The position numbers were made by a program, and so were the translations under genes. Of a stretch of 44,116 nucleotides of DNA, positions 8,103 through 15,540 are shown piece after piece; position 1 is the first letter of the stretch; the number at the start of each line of letters is the position of its first letter. The notes below the pieces were generated by a model, which worked only from the letters and a program-made list of their open reading frames with translations, did not search any database and had not been told where the DNA came from. This DNA comes from Patescibacteria group bacterium (GTDB taxonomy: Bacteria > Patescibacteriota > Microgenomatia > 2-02-FULL-39-11): the NCBI GenBank assembly GCA_023379265.1, contig JAMCUI010000001.1, forward strand, positions 1-44,116. Reading direction: 5' to 3'.

Positions 8103-9230
8103 ATGAAAATTGCTTTAGTGCATGATTATATTAAGGAATATGGGGGTGCTGAGCGTGTACTTGAATCGCTGCATGAGATTTGGCCTGAAGCGCCAGTTTA
8201 CACCACTGTCTATCTGCCTGAATTTCTAGGTCCCCACAGAAAAAGATTTGAAGATTGGAATATTATCCCGTCAAGATTACAAAAGATCCCTTTTATACAT
8301 AAACTGATAAGTCCTGTAAGATTGTTTACTACTGGTGTGTTTAAGGATTGGGACTTTTCAGGATTTGACGTAGTTTTTGTCTCTGCAACTGGTGCATATT
8401 TTCCCAATATGATAGTAACAAAATCTCCAATTTTACATATATGTTACTGTCATACCCCACCGCGCTATCTTTACGGGTATCCTACAGCACGAAACTGGCA
8501 GAAACATGCACTAGGCAGGCTGATGGGTGGGTTTTTCAATCATTCTCTACGTCAGACAGATTTTGTTTCTTACCAGAGGCCTGATTATATTATTGCAAAT
8601 TCGGTTGAAGTGAAAAGCAGGATACAAAAGTTTTATCGAAGAGATTCATCTGTGATTTATCCGCCGGTGGAAATTCCAAAGAACAAAGAACATGTAACAA
8701 ATAACAAAAAAGAAAAGTACTATTTGACAGGAGGCAGGCTGGCGAGGGCCAAGAGAGTTGATCTTATTATTCAGGCATGTAACAGGCTGAGGTTGTCTCT
8801 AAAAGTATATGGACGAGCATTTGCTGATTACGGTGAAGAATTAAAAAGTATTGCTGGTCCGACTATCGAGTTTGTCGGTGAAATAGACGACCAGAAATTA
8901 GCCAAGTTATATCAGAATGCACGGGCCTTTTTGTACTCCTCTGAATATGAGGATTTTGGCATAGTTCCGGTTGAGGCTCAGGGTTTTGGAGTGCCTGTAA
9001 TAGGTTTTGGACAGAGTGGAGTGAAAGAAACGGTAATTGATGGTAAGACCGGTGTCTTATTTGATAAACCGACTGTCGAGAGTCTCATAAAGGCCATAAA
9101 AGGACTTCAGAAATTAAAGATAAAGCCTCAGGATTGTATTACCAACGCACAAAAATATAATAAAGAAAGATTTAAGAGAGAGATTAAAAACTTTGTTGAG
9201 AGCAAATTTAAGGAACAAAAAAACAGGTAA
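8103..9230 (+). CDS. GT4-family glycosyltransferase
   Basis: The protein has 375 residues. VHDYIKEYGGAERVLESL is the N-terminal loop typical of WbaZ/mannosyltransferase-like GT4 enzymes. Further on come YCHTPPRYLYG, the sugar-nucleotide domain with TGGRLARAKRVDLIIQA, and the EX7E motif within EYEDFGIVPVEAQGFGVPV. It should be a cytosolic, membrane-associated retaining GT-B enzyme building a surface polysaccharide or glycolipid; donor and acceptor are not determinable. Residues NKEHVTNNKKEK at the inter-domain linker come from a 7-bp-period repeat, and another array forms the C-terminal tail. The gene lies 29 bp after the exonuclease gene, without a clear Shine-Dalgarno. Confidence 0.9.
   Translation: MKIALVHDYIKEYGGAERVLESLHEIWPEAPVYTTVYLPEFLGPHRKRFEDWNIIPSRLQKIPFIHKLISPVRLFTTGVFKDWDFSGFDVVFVSATGAYFPNMIVTKSPILHICYCHTPPRYLYGYPTARNWQKHALGRLMGGFFNHSLRQTDFVSYQRPDYIIANSVEVKSRIQKFYRRDSSVIYPPVEIPKNKEHVTNNKKEKYYLTGGRLARAKRVDLIIQACNRLRLSLKVYGRAFADYGEELKSIAGPTIEFVGEIDDQKLAKLYQNARAFLYSSEYEDFGIVPVEAQGFGVPVIGFGQSGVKETVIDGKTGVLFDKPTVESLIKAIKGLQKLKIKPQDCITNAQKYNKERFKREIKNFVESKFKEQKNR
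8678..8712 (+). repeat. Heptanucleotide-period array inside the GT4 gene
   Basis: Five units: AAAGAAC, AAAGAAC, ATGTAAC, AAATAAC, AAAAAAG. They lie between the two Rossmann-like domains of the glycosyltransferase. Confidence 0.7.
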
Positions 9231-9242
9231 CAAGTAACAAGA
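9210..9242 (+). repeat. Heptanucleotide-period array across the GT4 stop codon
   Basis: Units AAGGAAC, an 8-nt AAAAAAAC, AGGTAAC, AAGTAAC, then A-rich sequence. The array forms the C-terminal tail and stop region of the glycosyltransferase gene. Confidence 0.65.
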
Positions 9243-9278
9243 AAAAAAGAATACGGACCGATTTTATTTTCTGTATTT

Positions 9279-10160
9279 ATGCCTGAACTTCCAGAAGTCG
9301 AAACGATAAAGCTTCAATTAAACTCCGTTCTTCACGGTTTAATAATTAAAGATGTTCGAATCCTTAAACCAAAATCTTTCATAGGAAGTAAGGAAGATAT
9401 AACTGGTGAGAAGATAATAGGGTTGAGAAGGTTTGCAAAGATATTGGTTTTAGACTTCAAAAATGGATTATCACTGGCAATTCACTTGAAAATGTCAGGA
9501 CAATTAGTGTACAGAGGGAAAAAGCAGCCGAAAAACCTTCATATTGCAGATCCGCTTCTTTTGTCGCTTCCCAACAAACATACCAGAGTGATTGTCGACT
9601 TTTCAAATGGGGATATGCTCTTTTTCAATGATTTAAGGATATTCGGATGGATGAGAATAGTTAAATCTCAAACCTCAAATCTCAAACCTCAAAACTTAGA
9701 AGGTAAATATATATATTTGGACAATTTAGTTAAAAATCTTGGGCCGGAGCCGTTTAAGGATTTAACATTAAATGTTTTCAGAAAGATATTAAAATTATCA
9801 AATAAACCGGTTAAAGCGGTTTTGATGGATCAGGAAAGGATATCTGGGGTAGGTAACATATATGCCAACGACAGTTTATTTTTATCAGGAATTCATCCGA
9901 AAAGAAAAGCAACGGAATTATCCGTATACGAAATTAATAAATTATATGTAAACCTATTAAAGGTTTTGAGAGATGGATTGAAATGGGGAGGAGCATCGGA
10001 AAATAATTTTCGTGACGCCTTCGGAGAGATGGGTAAAGTACAGGAACATTTTTACGTTTACGGCCGAGATAAGGAAAAATGTATCAGATGTGGAGAAACT
10101 ATAAGAAAGATTAAATTGGGTGGAAGAGGAACCTTCTTTTGTCCAGTTTGTCAGCCTTAA
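9279..10160 (+). CDS. mutM: Formamidopyrimidine-DNA glycosylase (MutM/Fpg)
   Basis: Base-excision repair enzyme removing 8-oxoguanine and formamidopyrimidines, with AP lyase activity. The protein has 293 residues. The invariant start MPELPEVET supplies the catalytic P2 and E3. HLKMSGQLVY holds the conserved lysine K71. The H2TH region covers VLMDQERISGVGNIYANDSL (181-200), and the zinc finger has two CxxC pairs (C268/C271 and C288/C291) with the DNA-binding GGRGTFFC loop. All key residues are present. Residues ~129-142 (SQTSNLKPQNLEG) are an insert produced by a 7-bp-period repeat, placed in the linker before the helical domain. Confidence 0.97.
   Translation: MPELPEVETIKLQLNSVLHGLIIKDVRILKPKSFIGSKEDITGEKIIGLRRFAKILVLDFKNGLSLAIHLKMSGQLVYRGKKQPKNLHIADPLLLSLPNKHTRVIVDFSNGDMLFFNDLRIFGWMRIVKSQTSNLKPQNLEGKYIYLDNLVKNLGPEPFKDLTLNVFRKILKLSNKPVKAVLMDQERISGVGNIYANDSLFLSGIHPKRKATELSVYEINKLYVNLLKVLRDGLKWGGASENNFRDAFGEMGKVQEHFYVYGRDKEKCIRCGETIRKIKLGGRGTFFCPVCQP
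9663..9700 (+). repeat. Heptanucleotide-period array inside fpg
   Basis: Units AAATCTC, AAACCTC, AAATCTC, AAACCTC, then AAAACTTAGA. The ending is shared with the array in the NAD(P)HX dehydratase gene (AAAACTTAGAG), which suggests one repeat family. Confidence 0.75.
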
Positions 10161-10186
10161 GATAAGTAATTAGCCGAAATTTTTGT

Positions 10187-10192
10187 TATAAT
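10187..10192 (+). promoter_or_regulatory. TATAAT -10 box, leaderless start of UMP kinase
   Basis: TATAAT ends 10 nt before ATG 10203, with no Shine-Dalgarno in between (acgcattcag). The transcript should start about 3 nt before the codon. Confidence 0.65.
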
Positions 10193-10202
10193 ACGCATTC
10201 AG

Positions 10203-10898
10203 ATGGATAAATCAAAGCCGATTATCATTTCACTGGGAGGATCACTGGTTGTTCCTAATGGAGGAATAGACACCGTCTACCTTTCAGGATTCAATAAATT
10301 TATAAGAAGCAAAATCGCCGAAGGATGGCGATTTTTTATTGTTGTGGGTGGAGGAACACTGGCACGGCATTTTATTGACGCTGGTAAAAAAGTGATAGGG
10401 GAATTGACCGACTGGGATTTGGATTGGTTGGGAATTCACGCGACCCACTTGAATGCGCATCTCATAAGGACAATTTTTCGCGATATAGCCCATCCAAGAA
10501 TTGTGGAGAATTATAAGAAGAAAATTATCAATTTGAAGCAACCGATTGTGGTGGCCGCCGGTTGGGAACCGGGATGTTCTACTGATTATGACGCTGTGGT
10601 ATTGGCCCGGGATTATGGGGCAAGTATAGTAGTAAACATGTCAAATATCACTGCAGTCTATGATAAGGACCCCAAAAAATTTCCAGATGCAAAACCTTTG
10701 AACAATCTGAAGTGGAGTCAATTCCAGGAAATTGTTGGTGACAGTTGGAAACCAGGCAGCAATTACCCTTTTGATCCCATGGCTACGAAATTGGCTAGTG
10801 GATTGAAATTGACTGTTTATGTGATCGGTAAAGATGTCGAGAACATGGGTAAAATTCTTGACGGTAAATCTTTTTCGGGTACCACAATAACTCCATAA
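10203..10898 (+). CDS. UMP kinase-like amino acid kinase family protein (archaeal type)
   Basis: The protein has 231 residues. IIISLGGSLVVP is the N-terminal phosphate-binding strand, FFIVVGGGTLARHFI the second glycine loop, and IVVNMSNITAVYDKDPKKF the nucleotide-binding segment that defines UMP kinases of the amino acid kinase superfamily. It should convert UMP to UDP in the cytosol. The sequence is closer in style to the archaeal PyrH group than to the common bacterial hexamer, as judged from its short length and divergent allosteric regions; this is a judgement by eye. The gene has its own TATAAT box and sits between fpg and recF. A terminator-like hairpin lies inside the coding region about 110 nt from the start. 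Confidence 0.82.
   Translation: MDKSKPIIISLGGSLVVPNGGIDTVYLSGFNKFIRSKIAEGWRFFIVVGGGTLARHFIDAGKKVIGELTDWDLDWLGIHATHLNAHLIRTIFRDIAHPRIVENYKKKIINLKQPIVVAAGWEPGCSTDYDAVVLARDYGASIVVNMSNITAVYDKDPKKFPDAKPLNNLKWSQFQEIVGDSWKPGSNYPFDPMATKLASGLKLTVYVIGKDVENMGKILDGKSFSGTTITP
10312..10340 (+). terminator. Terminator-like hairpin inside the UMP kinase coding sequence
   Basis: AAATCGCC (10312-10319) pairs with GGCGATTT (10327-10334) around a 7-nt loop, and the 3' arm merges into TTTTTTATT. The 8-bp perfect stem and T-run meet the usual intrinsic-terminator criteria, but the sequence encodes conserved protein (KIAEGWRFFIVV). Confidence 0.45.
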
Positions 10899-10932
10899 AC
10901 CTTTATACTGGAAAACGCTTTTTTGAAGTTTC

Positions 10933-12030
10933 ATGATAATAAGAAAAGTAGAACTTTCAAACTTTAGACAATACAAAAAAAAATCCTTTGTTTTTTCTCC
11001 GAAAAGTACTGTTATTCTTGGTGAAAATGCTTCTGGTAAGACAAATCTCCTTGAATCAGTTTTTATTCTGGCTGCCGGAGGTAGCTTCAAAGCCGATCAG
11101 GACAGAGAGACGATTTCTTTTACCAGTGAAGTAGGGAGGATAAAAGGCGATATAATGTCTAGGACTAACGAAAAAACTATTTTGGAAGTGGTGTTATCCC
11201 AAGGAATTGTTTTGGGCCAACCCTCTCCGATGAAAAGATATCTAGTCAATGGAGTAGGAAAGAGAGTAGTGGATTTTGTCGGTAGACTGATAGTTGTCCT
11301 TTTCTGGCCTCAGGATTTGGAGCTTGTTACCGATTCTCCCGGTAAAAGGAGAAGATATTTGGATTTTGTCCTCATGCAAACTGATAGGGAATACAGAAGG
11401 ACACTGCGGTCTTATGAGAAGGGAGTTCGGCAAAGGAATAAGGTCCTTGAAGCGATAAGAGATAGGGGTGCAGAGAGAAAACAGCTTTTATTTTGGGATC
11501 AGCTTCTTATAAAAAGCGGATCATATATTACGAAAAAAAGGGAGGAATATATAAGTTTCATAAACAGACATTCAAACCCGTCAAGCAAAGACGAGGGTAT
11601 TCCAAAATATGAAATTTATTATGATAAAAGCACTATTTCTGAAGTAAGGCTAAATCAGTACTCGGAGGAAGAAATTGCTGCGGCAGTGACATTGGTGGGG
11701 CCGCATAGGGATGATATAAAATTTCAAATAACAAGTAATAAAGAACAAAAAACAGAAGAGACAGGAAGAGATTTGTCGCTTTACGGCAGTCGGGGGGAGC
11801 AGAGACTCGCCATACTTTGGTTGAAGTTAAATGAGCTTGCCTATATTGAAAAGACTGTAGGAGAAAAGCCCGTTCTTCTTCTTGACGATATTTTTTCAGA
11901 GCTTGACGAAAAACACAGAAAGCTTATTTCAAGCGTTACTATTCAACAACAGACTATTATAACTACCACTGACCTTCATCACCTGGAAAAAGAAAGCCTT
12001 AAGGATATTGAGGTTGTCAGAATACCATAG
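10933..12030 (+). CDS. recF: DNA replication and repair protein RecF
   Basis: SMC-like ATPase that loads RecA at gaps with RecO and RecR. The protein has 365 residues. IIRKVELSNFRQY opens the protein, Walker A is GENASGKT (30-37), the QRLAILWLKLNEL region carries the signature helix (SRGEQRL), and Walker B with the D-loop is LLLDDIFSELDEKHR. LVTDSPGKRRRYLDFVLMQ is family-typical. Residues ITSNKEQKTEETG come from a 7-bp-period repeat in the loop before the signature motif. A TATACT box lies at 10904-10909, giving a short untranslated leader. The gene overlaps or abuts the NAD(P)HX dehydratase gene downstream, depending on the start chosen there. Confidence 0.95.
   Translation: MIIRKVELSNFRQYKKKSFVFSPKSTVILGENASGKTNLLESVFILAAGGSFKADQDRETISFTSEVGRIKGDIMSRTNEKTILEVVLSQGIVLGQPSPMKRYLVNGVGKRVVDFVGRLIVVLFWPQDLELVTDSPGKRRRYLDFVLMQTDREYRRTLRSYEKGVRQRNKVLEAIRDRGAERKQLLFWDQLLIKSGSYITKKREEYISFINRHSNPSSKDEGIPKYEIYYDKSTISEVRLNQYSEEEIAAAVTLVGPHRDDIKFQITSNKEQKTEETGRDLSLYGSRGEQRLAILWLKLNELAYIEKTVGEKPVLLLDDIFSELDEKHRKLISSVTIQQQTIITTTDLHHLEKESLKDIEVVRIP
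11726..11760 (+). repeat. Heptanucleotide-period array inside recF
   Basis: Units AAATAAC, AAGTAAT, AAAGAAC, AAAAAAC, AGAAGAG, in a loop ahead of the ABC signature. Confidence 0.7.
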
Positions 12031-12049
12031 TATTATTGTTTCTGTGTTT

Positions 12050-12958
12050 ATGGAAAAGAATAAAAAAATTGATCTGAAAAAACTATATCTGTCGGCTTCA
12101 GGGTCACATAAAGGTCAAAACGGAAGGCTTCTTATTATTGGCGGCAGCAAACTTTTCCACTCAGCCTCGCTTTGGTCGCTGAAAGTTGCTTCCCGTATTG
12201 TTGACTTGGTTCATTTTGCCTCAACAGAAGAGAATAACAAGATTGTGCAGAGACTTAAGCAGGAATTTAGAGACGGGATTGTTATTCCTAGAGTTGAGAT
12301 TGAATCTTATATAGAGGAGGATGATTGTATACTTATCGGACCGGGGATGGTACGAAACGGAATATTTCAATCTCAAAACTCAAAACTCAAAACTCAAAAC
12401 TTAGAGGAAATATTAGAGTTGGAAAATGAAGGACTACAAACTTATTTTCTTTCCAAATATTTATTAAATAAGTATCCGCAAAAGGAGTGGGTGATAGACG
12501 CCGGAGCACTGCAGATGATGGAGCCTGAGTGGATACCAAATTGCGCGATACTAACGCCGCATCTTAAAGAGTTTGCAGGACTGGAATCGAAAATAAGAAA
12601 TAAAGAATTAAGGGAGAAGATGGGTAAAGTGAGAATAGAAGAGAAAATTAAACTATTTGCAAAGGAATTTCACTGCACAATACTATTAAAAGGATCAACA
12701 GATTATGTTGCTTCTGAAGATAAATTTATTGATATAAAGGGTGGGAATGCGGGTATGACCAAAGGTGGAACAGGAGATGTTTTAGCAGGGTTGGTCGCCG
12801 CACTTTACTGTAAAAACGATTCATTTCTGTCGGCAGCAGCAGCTTCCTTTATAAACAAAAAAGCAGGTGAAGATCTATATAGGAAAATGGGGCTATGGTT
12901 TAACGCTTCGGATCTGTCTGATCAGATACCTGCGACAATGAAAGATTTACTATTGTAA
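12050..12958 (+). CDS. nnrD: ADP/ATP-dependent (S)-NAD(P)H-hydrate dehydratase
   Basis: Repairs hydrated NAD(P)H (NAD(P)HX) by nucleotide-dependent dehydration; ribokinase-like fold, cytosolic. The protein has 302 residues. RLLIIGGSKLFHSASLWSLK near the N-terminus, WVIDAGALQMM and AILTPHLKEF in the middle, and GNAGMTKGGTGDVLAGLVAAL with the catalytic GTGD loop near residue 250 identify the family. The epimerase half (NnrE) is absent, so it is a single-domain form. ATG 12050 is preferred over the in-frame TTG 12008, which lies inside recF. Residues SQNSKLKTQNLEE come from a heptanucleotide array and interrupt the region after GPGMVRNG. Confidence 0.9.
   Translation: MEKNKKIDLKKLYLSASGSHKGQNGRLLIIGGSKLFHSASLWSLKVASRIVDLVHFASTEENNKIVQRLKQEFRDGIVIPRVEIESYIEEDDCILIGPGMVRNGIFQSQNSKLKTQNLEEILELENEGLQTYFLSKYLLNKYPQKEWVIDAGALQMMEPEWIPNCAILTPHLKEFAGLESKIRNKELREKMGKVRIEEKIKLFAKEFHCTILLKGSTDYVASEDKFIDIKGGNAGMTKGGTGDVLAGLVAALYCKNDSFLSAAAASFINKKAGEDLYRKMGLWFNASDLSDQIPATMKDLLL
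12369..12404 (+). repeat. Heptanucleotide array inside the NAD(P)HX dehydratase gene
   Basis: Four near-perfect CTCAAAA units flanked by AAT and CTTAGAG. This is the most regular array of the family in this window. Confidence 0.8.
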
Positions 12959-12965
12959 ATAGTAT

Positions 12966-13493
12966 ATGGGTAAGAGGACTCTTATTCTTCACGCTTGGTA
13001 TGAAAATCCTAATAGTCAGTGGTATCGGTGGTTGAAAAAAGAGCTGGAGAAAAAAGGTTATATAGTATATCTTCCTGAGATTCCTACTTTTAATACAGAC
13101 CTTCCGGATTTGAAAAAAGCTATTAAAGCAGTTGAAGGATTTGTTGATGGTTCAACAGTCATTATTGGTCACAGTCTTGGAGGAGTGTTGGCTTTAAGGC
13201 TTGGAGAAAAGCTAAAATTTAAGAAATTAATAACTATAGCCGGGTGGGATTATGACGATCTTTATCCGCAGCATAAATTATTCTGGGAGAATAAAATTAA
13301 CCATTATCTGCTAAAGGAACATGTGGAGGAGAGAATAGTTATACATTCGGATAATGATCCGTATTTGACTGCTCTTCAGGCTGAAAATATGAGTAAAAGA
13401 ATGGAAGGAAAATTCATTCTTGTAAACAACGCTGGACACTTTACTAAAAAGGACGGGATAAAAGAGTTACTACAAATTTTCCAATCTATTTAG
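12966..13493 (+). CDS. RBBP9/YdeN-family serine hydrolase
   Basis: Small single-domain alpha/beta hydrolase of 175 residues. LILHAWYENPNSQWYRWL is the start typical of the RBBP9/YdeN group. The nucleophile elbow is GHSLGG (S70), the acid is in IHSDNDPYL (D129 or D131) and the catalytic His in NAGHFTKKDG (H158), so the triad is complete. The substrate is unknown. The gene is 7 bp after the NAD(P)HX dehydratase and probably cotranscribed. Its end overlaps the convergent transporter gene by 4 bp, with both stop codons in ctatttagaag. Confidence 0.88.
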   Translation: MGKRTLILHAWYENPNSQWYRWLKKELEKKGYIVYLPEIPTFNTDLPDLKKAIKAVEGFVDGSTVIIGHSLGGVLALRLGEKLKFKKLITIAGWDYDDLYPQHKLFWENKINHYLLKEHVEERIVIHSDNDPYLTALQAENMSKRMEGKFILVNNAGHFTKKDGIKELLQIFQSI

Positions 13494-14335
13494 AAGAAAT
13501 TTAGAAGAATAATTCCCACTGTACAAAGGAAAGAACCGGATAATTTTTTTACTATATTCTTCTTTTCCTTCAGGAAAATAATTCCTATAAGGACGGATGA
13601 CAGAAGAAAAAGGGTGTCAACGTTGGTATTGACTATAGAGATGTTGCCTCTTTTGATGCTCCAGAAGTAAATGAAGGCTCCGGCTGTGACTGAAATTCTA
13701 GAGAGAATGATTTTGGCAGTATATTTGTTAAAGATTAATCTTGCCTCTTTTTGAACAAGCGGTATAAATAAATGGATTGCAGCTAGTATACCCATTGTGA
13801 CGGCAGAGTAAGTTACAACATTGAAAGACACAAGAGCTTTTTTGTCAAAAAGGGTCTGAAAACCCCAGAGTATTTTGGCAGCAAGAGTGATTAATAAACC
13901 CTTTGATGCTGTAAGCCTTTTTCCCTCATAAAAAATCATTGTTATACCTACGATGATAAAAATTATTCCTGCCACTTTGGGTAGATTTAGTCTTTCGGAA
14001 AGGACAACTACACCCAGAAGTACGGTTGTAACCAAAGATACAGAGGAGAGAATGGACATGGCGGAGATATCCTCCGTTTTGTAAGCTTTAATAGTCATGG
14101 CGTTGGAGGCAAAAGTGATAATTACACTGATAAGCATGAAGAGATAAGCAATGTTCAAAGGTGAGAGTTGCAGGAAAAATAGGGCGGGAACAAAAAAGAT
14201 CAGAAAATTAAGAAGATATTGTAAAAAAGCGTAAGAGAAAGGTGAATATCTAGTTTCAGTGATATGTTTGTTGATTGATTCGGTGATGCCGTAGAAAAGA
14301 CCTGAGAAAAGTGAGAGGAGGTAAGTGATAAACAT
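13490..14335 (-). CDS. EamA/DMT-family transporter (first of a pair)
   Basis: The protein has 281 residues and about ten hydrophobic helices in two repeats, as in drug/metabolite transporters. The N-terminal YLLSLFSGLFYGITESINK and the repeated segment SAMSILSSVSLVTTVLLGVVVLSERL (acidic residue after the helix) are typical of EamA domains; GIIFLKEKKN is the equivalent in the second half. Located in the cytoplasmic membrane; substrate unknown. It follows the second EamA gene by 4 bp on the minus strand, so the two may form a heteromeric pair or be a recent duplication, though their sequences differ a lot. Confidence 0.85.
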   Translation of the reverse strand: MFITYLLSLFSGLFYGITESINKHITETRYSPFSYAFLQYLLNFLIFFVPALFFLQLSPLNIAYLFMLISVIITFASNAMTIKAYKTEDISAMSILSSVSLVTTVLLGVVVLSERLNLPKVAGIIFIIVGITMIFYEGKRLTASKGLLITLAAKILWGFQTLFDKKALVSFNVVTYSAVTMGILAAIHLFIPLVQKEARLIFNKYTAKIILSRISVTAGAFIYFWSIKRGNISIVNTNVDTLFLLSSVLIGIIFLKEKKNIVKKLSGSFLCTVGIILLNFF

Positions 14336-14339
14336 ATTC

Positions 14340-15203
14340 TTACAGAGTCAATTTGAGAGCTGCGATTATCATAATAGCTGCTGCGGAAAAGCGTACTGCA
14401 TAGACTTTAATTGTATGCTTTTCCAGAAGTTTGGGAGAAAGGATAGAAAAAAGAAAAGCAAGGATCATGGAAATGGGTAGAGAGATGATGACAGATGAAA
14501 TACCCAAATTGACACTGTAGGCTCTATTGGCGGCTAGATCCCCCAGGACGAAGACCAACCCGGTTGTGGCCATTGAGCTAATCTGCAGTTTATTTATTTT
14601 CCGCAAATCCTCAAAAAAAAGAGGAAGTGTGAGAAGCATCATTATCTGAATGAGTAGATACATCCAGAATGTAGCGTTCCAGTAACCCACATCTGCGATA
14701 GCCCTATTTACAAACATTCCAGTCAGTGATAGGGAAATCATGGCTGTTAGAGCAAGAAGGATACCTTTTTGGAAAAAAGAAGATAGTTTCATTTTCTCGT
14801 CCAGACTGACAAAAAATCCTGCAAGAAGAATAATGATAATCAAAAATAGTTTTTGACCCAAAAGTGCTTCATGAAGGAAGATGACGCCAAGAAATACGCT
14901 GAAAGCCGCTCGGAAATTATAAAGCGGAGATAGAGTTGTGACATCCAGCATATATATGGATAAGGTGACGAATATAAAATAAAGAGAATAAAAAAATGCA
15001 GCAAAAAAAATATTTATCCAGACTGATGGTAGAGATATATGGTTAATCAGGGCAACAGGAGTAGTAAATAGTAGAAAGAAGAAAGTATAGAGATAATTCA
15101 TCATCCATGGGTTTTTGATGGAATGTTTACTTGTTAGTTTGAGAAGGATTGTAGTCAGCCCGTATCCAACCGCTCCAATCCAGGCAAAAATAAAGAAAGG
15201 CAT
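14340..15203 (-). CDS. EamA/DMT-family transporter (second of a pair)
   Basis: The protein has 287 residues with about ten hydrophobic helices. FIFAWIGAVGYGLTTILLKL starts the first EamA repeat, LDVTTLSPLYNFRAAFSVFLGVIFLHEALLG closes it, and SVNLGISSVIISLPISMILAFLFS belongs to the second. The start at 15203 (MPFFIFAW) is preferred: an in-frame ATG at 15263 would overlap the upstream gene by 56 bp and add a polar tail. It lies between DUF5654 and the other EamA gene with 4-bp gaps on both sides, so the three genes form one minus-strand operon. Substrate unknown. Confidence 0.85.
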   Translation of the reverse strand: MPFFIFAWIGAVGYGLTTILLKLTSKHSIKNPWMMNYLYTFFFLLFTTPVALINHISLPSVWINIFFAAFFYSLYFIFVTLSIYMLDVTTLSPLYNFRAAFSVFLGVIFLHEALLGQKLFLIIIILLAGFFVSLDEKMKLSSFFQKGILLALTAMISLSLTGMFVNRAIADVGYWNATFWMYLLIQIMMLLTLPLFFEDLRKINKLQISSMATTGLVFVLGDLAANRAYSVNLGISSVIISLPISMILAFLFSILSPKLLEKHTIKVYAVRFSAAAIMIIAALKLTL

Positions 15204-15207
15204 AAGA

Positions 15208-15471
15208 TTATTTCTCAAATTTCTCTTCCAGTTTCCCCAACTGATAAGTGACTGTGACGGCAAGAGCGGTTACGATTATTGCGTAAATAAGAAGTGAAAT
15301 TATGCCGCTGCCAAAGGCCAAATATTTCTTTATATAATTGTTTACAAACTCCTGTATGACGCTGTTCCAGGCAAGAGCGGCAACTAGTCCGAAGCCTGAA
15401 GTGGTAAGAGTCAGCATTTGTTTGATTATCGCTGCTGAAAGCTTTTTATTATCACTCTTTTTTTGCGTCAT
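15208..15471 (-). CDS. DUF5654-like small membrane protein
   Basis: The protein has 87 residues. A lysine-rich start is followed by IIKQMLTLTTSGFGLVAALAWNSVIQEF, characteristic of the DUF5654 family seen in archaea and CPR bacteria, then a second hydrophobic helix SGIISLLIYAIIVTALAVTV and a charged LEEKFEK end. Two membrane helices are predicted. The function is unknown. It is the first gene of the three-gene minus-strand operon with the EamA pair, and a candidate TAACAT box lies about 9 nt before the ATG. The family assignment is from the residue pattern. Confidence 0.7.
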   Translation of the reverse strand: MTQKKSDNKKLSAAIIKQMLTLTTSGFGLVAALAWNSVIQEFVNNYIKKYLAFGSGIISLLIYAIIVTALAVTVTYQLGKLEEKFEK

Positions 15472-15540
15472 AATGTAGCTATGTTACCAGTTAATCATTC
15501 AATATTCAAAAATAAATTTATCGAAAATTAACGTTGTCTC

